Position numbers and translations under genes: made by a program. Of a stretch of 64,000 nt of DNA, positions 57,785-64,000 are shown one piece after another; the stretch's first letter is position 1; each line of letters begins with the position of its first letter. The stretch spans positions 11,567,869-11,631,868 of the forward strand of contig JAJVDF010000001.1 of assembly GCA_022410635.1 (NCBI GenBank), given 5' to 3'. Origin of the DNA: Tretioscincus oriximinensis. Taxonomy: Eukaryota; Chordata; Lepidosauria; Squamata; Gymnophthalmidae. The notes under the pieces are model-generated. The model saw nothing but the letters and a program-made list of their open reading frames with translations. It was not told the origin of the DNA and ran no database searches.

Positions 57785-58632
57785 GATTGTTCATTTTGTA
57801 CTTTGACTGGAAAATAATCCAAGCAATTAATATGGTTTATTATTTCTCATCCACTTGATTTATGCATTAGATAATAGTTCTAGAACATTAATATATCTGA
57901 TACAGTTAAATAAGGCTCAGGTCCCTTTCCCACCACAAGATTTGCCTCTCTGTTTTTTTAAAAATGCATTTACCGTCTGCTCTCATCTACCTTAAAGCTT
58001 CCATGCTGTTCCAATATATTGCAATATATAGCAATCTCGTCCCATGATAAGGCAATGGTGTGTTTGACTAACTAAAATTCCTAGCATTCTCTGTGGTCTT
58101 CCTACAATTCCCAGCATTCTCTGTGAGTAGACAGTCTTTCGGATTTTACAAAGTGCTCACTCTTGAGTCGCAAAAGTGGACTTTTTTAGCGAGTGAATTG
58201 CTGAACGTGGATCTCTTGGGGTGGATGGAAGGTGAGAATACAGCCTCAAATAGACATTTTTATCTAAGCCTATTTTATTTTATTTATTTTACATTGGCCT
58301 GGCAAAAGAATGTATTAAGTTACCATAAAGTTACTTTCCTTGAACTACTTGTAAGTAATCCACAATAATTTCTGTGCTATGGAAACCTTCCTGCAGAAAA
58401 TACAAATGCTACATCCTAGACTTTTGTATTCTACACGTCACATGACGTATAGATACCCACGCAAGTGTGTGTGTGTGTGTGTGTATGTGTGTGGGACAGC
58501 CAAGCATGTAGAGTGAAGAGGATACTTCTGGGCTAAGGGGGAATAAAAAGGCATGAAACAGTCTCCAGCTAGTGGATAGGAATGGTTCCCAAAGACCCAT
58601 TTTCTGAAGATAAGTGTGAAAAAAAAATCCAT
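57785..58632 (+). repeat. Family A repeat split by an insertion
   Basis: 5' part 57785-57850 ('gtactttgactggaaaataa', 'caagcaattaatatgg'); 3' part 58309-58632 ('cttgtaagtaatccacaata', 'ctacacgtcacatgac', to 'aagataagtgtgaaaaa'). The roughly 450-base insert includes a block 'acaattcccagcattctctg' that recurs near 58080 and 61860, so it is another old repeat. A (TG)n run at 58464-58493 lies in the 3' part. Confidence 0.6.
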
Positions 58633-58639
58633 ACTGAAT

Positions 58640-61360
58640 ACATTTAAATTTATTTTTTAAAAAGCTCAAATGAGATTGACTAAAATTAACACATCTGAGC
58701 AAATCTGTTCTATGACCAGGTGAATCAATACAGATGAACTCTCTGTCTATTACTACCATTGTTTTCTTTTCACGATAGAGAAAACACAGCTTTAATTGGA
58801 AGGCAGATATTGATAATAAGCCAGAACCATTTGCAAATGCCCCCACAGCCCACCCTGCCCCCAAATCATCTTGTTTGTCTTTCATTTTCTGTGAGAACGG
58901 AATGTGTTGCCAGTGTTTATAACCAAGTGACCTGTTGCTGCGGGGATTATCAGCTGGGAGGTGGATTGGAAAACCCTAATCTCTTTCCGGCCAAACCTGG
59001 TGCTTATCTGGAAAAAACCAAAAAGCCATTTGGGCTTGTGAGTGGTCCTGTGATTAATGTGTCCAGAGAGACTTTGTGGTTGGTGGGAGACAGAGAAGGG
59101 GGTGTTGATAGAATGTCTGGGCCTGAGCATGGGAAAAACGGAGTAGGATTTGAGCATGAAAGGGAACCACAACTACAATCAGAAATTCATTTATTTATTT
59201 CCTGTCCTATAGATACTCTGAGACTAGGTCACAATAAAATCTCTAACTTGAAATGCACCCTAAATGGATAGTGGATTACAGATGTGCAAACTTCAATTTG
59301 CATTCAAAAGTTCAACTGAACATTTGTGTTTGTGAATGTTCAAACCAAATAGGTAGTTGTTCAGAGTTCTGGAAAGTTGATGGTATTTCTGCCTCTGAAA
59401 AGGGCTTTTTCAATGGGTAAAAATGGTATTGTTTTGTTTGAGAATGTGTGGAAAATTGAATGCAAATATCTGATTATTCAGTGAAATAGTTGACCAAAGA
59501 ACTGTAATGGATGTTAGGTTTGCTGGCAAACTGAACATGAGATTTTCATTTGTGTATATTTTCAATACTCATCCACTCATTATATCCATATCCATCTATT
59601 CATCCACTAATTATTTTTCTCTTCNAAAAAGATACATAGGCACATGCCTGGACATATAATTTCATCCATTCCCAATTAGGCTTTGGGAGAAAAAAATTCT
59701 ACTCTCTCTGTTAGACATATAGAAATTAACTTACGCTATGTATCTTATGCATAAAATCTGCATTTATTTATTGTATTTCAAACTCTGTACAGCAGAGTTT
59801 GAAAGAGGAGGTGAAGTTCTAGGAAAGAGAAGTGTGAGATTTAAGCATCCCTGTAGATCCTGGACAGAACCTTTGTAAGAATGGACATCCTTTTGGAGAA
59901 TACAGATTTGAAATGGAAAATTATGTCCTAATTATAAAAGCCAAACTTTAATAAATTGCTCGGTACCTTAATGAATTCTATAAGGGAGTATGCCACAAAT
60001 ACTCATAAAATCCAGTGAGCAATAAACAACATTTGTGCAAAGGCCAAGAAAATCAAATGAGGCAAAGAGTGGATTTTAGAGGTAAGTTTCCAGAATTTTC
60101 CCCTGTAAGTGGAGAACAAACAGAATGAGTCTGCCCCCTAGTGGTACTTGCTCCAAAGAGACGATTTCACTCTCTTCTTCCACGTTTCCAGATGAGAGAG
60201 AATTCAGATATCATTCAGGGGATTTTTTCTCTCTCTAAGTTGTGTTTTCTCCTCTGGGGGAAATATAGCATGGCTGTTGGAGGCCTGTTGCCAAGGAAGT
60301 GTCTTTACTTGTACAAAAAGACTGATATTCCAGGGATATTTCTTATATTGTGTGTTATACCAATCCAGCATCAAGTCTACTCTGCCTCTGCTGTATAATG
60401 GAGCAGAAATGTGAGGCTATGTCCCAAATAGATGCACAATGCATCCATACTGAATGTAGCAGAGTTCAATCCAGGTGGCCCCAATGATTTTCTAGCTCAA
60501 GACAATAATAGATCAATTAAAATAGGTCTACTGCTGTCTTACCTATGAATAAAGACTGTAGCTGCACAAGGAGATGTGCAGAAAGATGCATGTTGACTTA
60601 CACTGGAAGCACATCAAATTGTTCTGTTAAAATGAGTCCCCTGAGGACTCTAAAGCCAATAAGCTTCAAAGCAGGCTTGGCTCCAGGACAGCTGAACCAC
60701 TCCAACAGAGAACAATTCATCAATGAATGGACCTGCTACCCAAATGTATAAATGGTCTTGACATCCTGATAAGTTGGGTGCATTGAATAGATAGCCTTTA
60801 TTGAACACGCGGCCTTTTCATGGTTGCTGTGAAACGTTAGGGCACTTTCAGAGCACAGAGCCCCCACTCTTCGACTAGTAGGCCCTTTCTACAACTAGAA
60901 ACTACACTTCAAGTAGATTTATGAGTACCACCACTAATTTGGTGGAGAAGATAGAGTTGATGTAAGCCTTCAGATGAAAATTAACTTTGTCAGCTGCTCT
61001 AAATCCCTTTGAGTATGAAGTGTGGAGTATACAAATCAGATTCTCCTCCTCCTCCTCCTAATGTATAATGATATAATCCTCAATCATGTGAAAGGAGCAC
61101 CACTTGTCATTTTGCTGAAAATTCTCTTTTCAAGAGTAAAAACACAGCAAACCCACTGACTGTTTGTTTGAATAGTTTGCATTTGCACCCAGTAGTCTGG
61201 GCTAGAGGCATGAATGATTTTCCCATTCTCTGAAACTAAGGCTGCTTCTCGACTAAAAGTTTAAAACTGCTACTTTTTAAAAAACTAAGACAATACATTC
61301 TCAAATATGTCCCAGCTCACCTCCTACCTTTCTCACAGTTTCCTCTGTCCTCGTTACATT
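58640..61360. other. Mostly unassigned non-coding DNA
   Basis: The 60890-61060 segment is a diverged relative of the SINE-like 40870-41070, with a short TCC run at 61045-61058. A plus frame at 58759-59271 (170 codons) has no recognisable domain, no splice context and no codon bias that I can see. Confidence 0.4.
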
Positions 61361-61369
61361 TCCTGGTAT

Positions 61370-61803
61370 TAGAGTTGCCACCTTTTGATAAGTGAAATAA
61401 GGGACATGCTCTTAAAAATAAGGGACATTTCACAAAAATAAGGAGCACTAAAATAATAACAATCATAACACCTGACTACACTACCATTCAAAGAAGACAC
61501 TTCCACACTTCCTAGTTCCTGTTCCTTTCTATTTGAGTTTCGCTTACAACAGTCGGCTGACTACTGAGAGCGCACTGAGAATCCTAGTAATGTTGAACTC
61601 ACTGCCTGNCAAAACTATGATAATTGATGAGTTTGTATCGATTAGAATATAATGATCGATATATATCGAAGCGGCAATTTGAATTTCGAATATTTCAAAA
61701 CAAGCATGATATTAGTGGTATTTTATGGGACACTGAATCATAATACGGGACGCGTAATTTTTACCTGAAATACAGGAGATCCCGTATAATAATGGCAACC
61801 CTA
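61370..61803. mobile_element. hAT-like non-autonomous element
   Basis: 434 bp from TAGAGTTGCCACC to ..AATGGCAACCCTA, flanked by 8-mers CCTGGTAT (61362-61369) and CCTGATAT (61804-61811), one mismatch. Inside, 'aaataagggacat' occurs twice on the left and 'tacgggacgcgtaatt' and 'atcccgtat' on the right. The ends match the TAGGGTTGCC ends of the hairpin-array elements, the body does not. No transposase. Confidence 0.75.
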
Positions 61804-61814
61804 CCTGATATTCT

Positions 61815-62760
61815 TGTCACATCAGAAGCCCCAGAAGTCATTGCTGCGCTTACCTTACTACAATTCCTAGCATTCCCTATGAGCAGAAAGCCAGTGAGTG
61901 AGTCTCAAAGATTTAGTATGTTTATGTTGTAACGAAAACGAGCAGGAGCTAAGACTGTGTATATTCTTTTCTTATATACCTATTTATTCAGTTTGGGCTT
62001 TGTAACATAGTCCCCCCTTCTTAATATTGGTAGATAGTCTTTAATTTGAATAAGGCACTTGGATTTTATATATTGGTATGAGTGTAGATAGGATTTGTGA
62101 GATAGGAAGAATAAAATAAATTAGTTCTGTAAATAAGGTTTAATTCTTCAGGTAGGCTGCCACCACTCCCCTCAGGAAAAAACCAAAATTATGGAGTGAA
62201 AATGAAACCAGAATGAGCCCCTTTACTCTGTTATCTCAAATAATAAGGATTTCTCTGTTTTATAACACAAAAACAGCTTTATTAAAACAAAGTAACAGGT
62301 GGATCTCAAACTTAAATAAAACCAATGATCCAAATTAATAATACTGGGTTAGGGTAAAAGGTACTGGCACTTCACAATGTCTATGGCAATAGATTCCCTC
62401 TCTGTTTGCATACATTTTAAGTCTCCCACAGTTCTCCCTTTTCTCTCCCTGCCATCCCAGCAGTTCTGTATCCCTCTTTCGTGTTTCTTTATTTATTTTC
62501 ATACTCCTGGCAGAGAACCAGTATTAATTCAATTATTTGGCCACACGCTCAAACAATCCCTCTCAACGACCATTTAACTCAAAGCAACTCTCAATCAATT
62601 ACATCAACAACACGAACAACTCACTCGCACTTCCTGTTTATATTCTAAGCCCCTACCCCAAGGCTCAGCTTCCAGGCTTAGAAAATTTAAAGGAGCCTCG
62701 CTCTAATTAAGTGATTTCATTACATATGTAAGGAAGGCCCCACTGAAGCTTTCTTTTGGA
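61815..62760. other. Possible solo LTR, minus orientation, unproven
   Basis: The part around 62250-62330 reads on minus as T-rich sequence with AATAAAGC followed by a T-rich stretch, resembling an LTR polyadenylation region. I found no clear TG...CA boundaries, target duplication or internal retroviral coding sequence. It could equally be unique DNA. Confidence 0.2.
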
Positions 62761-63347
62761 TTAATTGGAAAAAATGAGCAAATAAAAAAAGCAGGGCAAA
62801 GGGCCTATTTAGTTAGTGGATGGCTGATCTTCCATTAGTAAATGGAGCGAATTCTACATGATGCTGCTGCCAACTCGCTAAATGTCCTGAATGGGATGGG
62901 GCCTAAGTGTGGAAAAAGCTCTGGCACTCCCTCTTCTAACTCTGTCCTTTTTTCATATGGGTAATCTGATCCAGTGGGCTCAAGATTAGAGTTGAGAGCT
63001 GAACAAGTATCTTGTGCAATCTCTCATATCTTGTGCAGGGGAACACGAGAAAGCAAATGGCTGCCCCCCCTTACCCTGGGGGCAGCCATTTTACCAGAAT
63101 GGTGTTTACTTCCAGGCAATGATGCTCAGTGTGTGTCATTTCCTGTCCTGCACAGGAAGCGATGTCATAAAAATCTCTCTTGCTTCACATGCATGAGATA
63201 ACCTGGGCCTGTGCCAGATTTTCAGGCTCCCTGCCCAATATCTGGCTTCTGGAGGCTCCTAACATTGCTCAAGACATCACTGCAGGAACATGTGCACTTT
63301 AAAATGGTTGTTATATCTTGTTTGGGGGACGAGATAGAAAGTTTAAA

Positions 63348-63398
63348 AACAACTTTGCTTTAAAACAAGTTTAAATCTTGTTTTAAAGCAAAGTTGTT
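63348..63398. repeat. Perfect 22-bp palindrome with 7-base loop
   Basis: 63348-63369 and 63377-63398 are exact inverted copies; loop 'tttaaat' at 63370-63376. It is AT-rich and could extrude as a cruciform. It may be the core of an eroded MITE; 63420-63585 next to it resembles the hAT-like element at 37360 ('gcatctttaatagatatgt', 'ctggtaatccta'). Confidence 0.8.
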
Positions 63399-63910
63399 CA
63401 TTTGATGTTTTAAAGGAGAGCATTAAACACTGTAAATAGGCTTTGCATCTTTAATAGATATGTAAAAGAGGAAATTCCAGCAGGTGCTGNTGTTATTGTA
63501 AGTTGCACCTGTTGAAATTGTTTAATTTTGGCAACCCTTAAAAGTGTAGCACTCCTGTCTTGTTTTCTGTCTGGTAATCCTAATATCAATATGTTTATGG
63601 CTGAGAGATCCAACTGGTACTATTTCCAGACGAAGTTAGATTTTATTTAGCTGAAGCAGCAACTTTGGCATTGGAATGCCCTTCCAGGACTGTTCCTGCT
63701 CTGTCTCAAGAATTGTGTGATCTTTAGAGCCAACTTCCATCTTCTCCATTGGTTAGGAACTNAAGTTTTTGGCTTCAAAGTTCCCAGAGGACCACTTTGA
63801 TGGTGCAATTTGGTACACCATCAGAATAAGCCTCCTAGTGAATCAGTTCACAGATGCATGTGGCTTTCTGTATTCCACATTGGCTGGTTTTCTTAAAAGT
63901 GGAATGGGAG

Positions 63911-64000
63911 AACATAAGAACATAAGAAGAGCCATACTGGATCAGGCCACAGCCCATCAAGTCCAGCATTCTGTGTCACACAGAGGCCCACCAGATGCAC
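63911..64000 (-). repeat. CR1-like LINE 3' end, cut by window edge
   Basis: It begins with the octamer tail ('acataagaacataagaagag') and continues 'catactggatcaggccac', 'cattctgtgtcacacagagg', identical in order to 5385-5460. The copy continues past the right edge. Confidence 0.9.

Noticed and set aside
58759..59271. 170-codon plus-strand open frame
   Set aside because: No recognisable motif, contains ordinary AT-rich intergenic sequence, and starts without promoter or acceptor context.
61815..62760. Solo LTR
   Set aside because: Only an AATAAA-like block on minus supports it; no ends, duplication or coding remains. Kept as a low-confidence note, not as a finding.

Overview
This is vertebrate nuclear DNA, most likely from a squamate reptile (a lizard). 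I infer this from the repeats: CR1 ending in ATTCTATG octamers, a CR1-like LINE ending in TTCTTATG octamers, L2 ends with an (AAAT)n tail, several 5'-truncated non-mammalian L1s, many non-autonomous hAT elements, a Tc1/mariner MITE, and tRNA-derived SINEs of the type common in squamates. Species cannot be told. The assembly carries scattered single Ns and two N runs (12382-12669 and 38910-39156), both ending in microsatellites.

The only part that looks like a host gene is a CpG island at about 10590-11400. On its minus strand lies a 76-nt first coding exon (10924-10849) that encodes a signal peptide and ends in a GTAAGG donor. Three CCAAT boxes and GC boxes lie upstream at 11288-11558. The gene would run leftwards; no second exon is recognisable in the remaining 10.8 kb. 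A secreted or membrane protein is all that can be said firmly. An LDL-receptor-family gene such as VLDLR is one candidate, which I could not verify.

The rest (about 98%) is gene-poor and layered with repeats. Left part (1-10.5 kb): CR1-like, L2 and L1 ends, presumably first-intron or downstream DNA of the CpG-island gene. 12-23 kb: hAT and mariner MITEs, L2 and SINE, with a three-level nest at 18.8-19.9 kb. 23-48 kb: SINEs with microsatellite tails, L2, CR1, three L1-derived pieces, palindromic retroposons and foldback elements. 48-64 kb: a long stretch with few repeats (48.2-50.8 kb), a second hairpin-array hAT element, a LINE whose middle is inverted, and another hAT.

The most interesting structures are: (1) two copies of a hAT-like element made of about four consecutive hairpins, each with a perfect 8-bp target duplication; (2) two palindromic retroposons with 10-12 bp target duplications; (3) a LINE arranged as sense ORF1 end, antisense ORF2 middle, sense 3' end; and (4) a roughly 450-bp repeat family in ten or so copies that I cannot name. 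There is no bacterial-type system, CRISPR array or gene cluster here.
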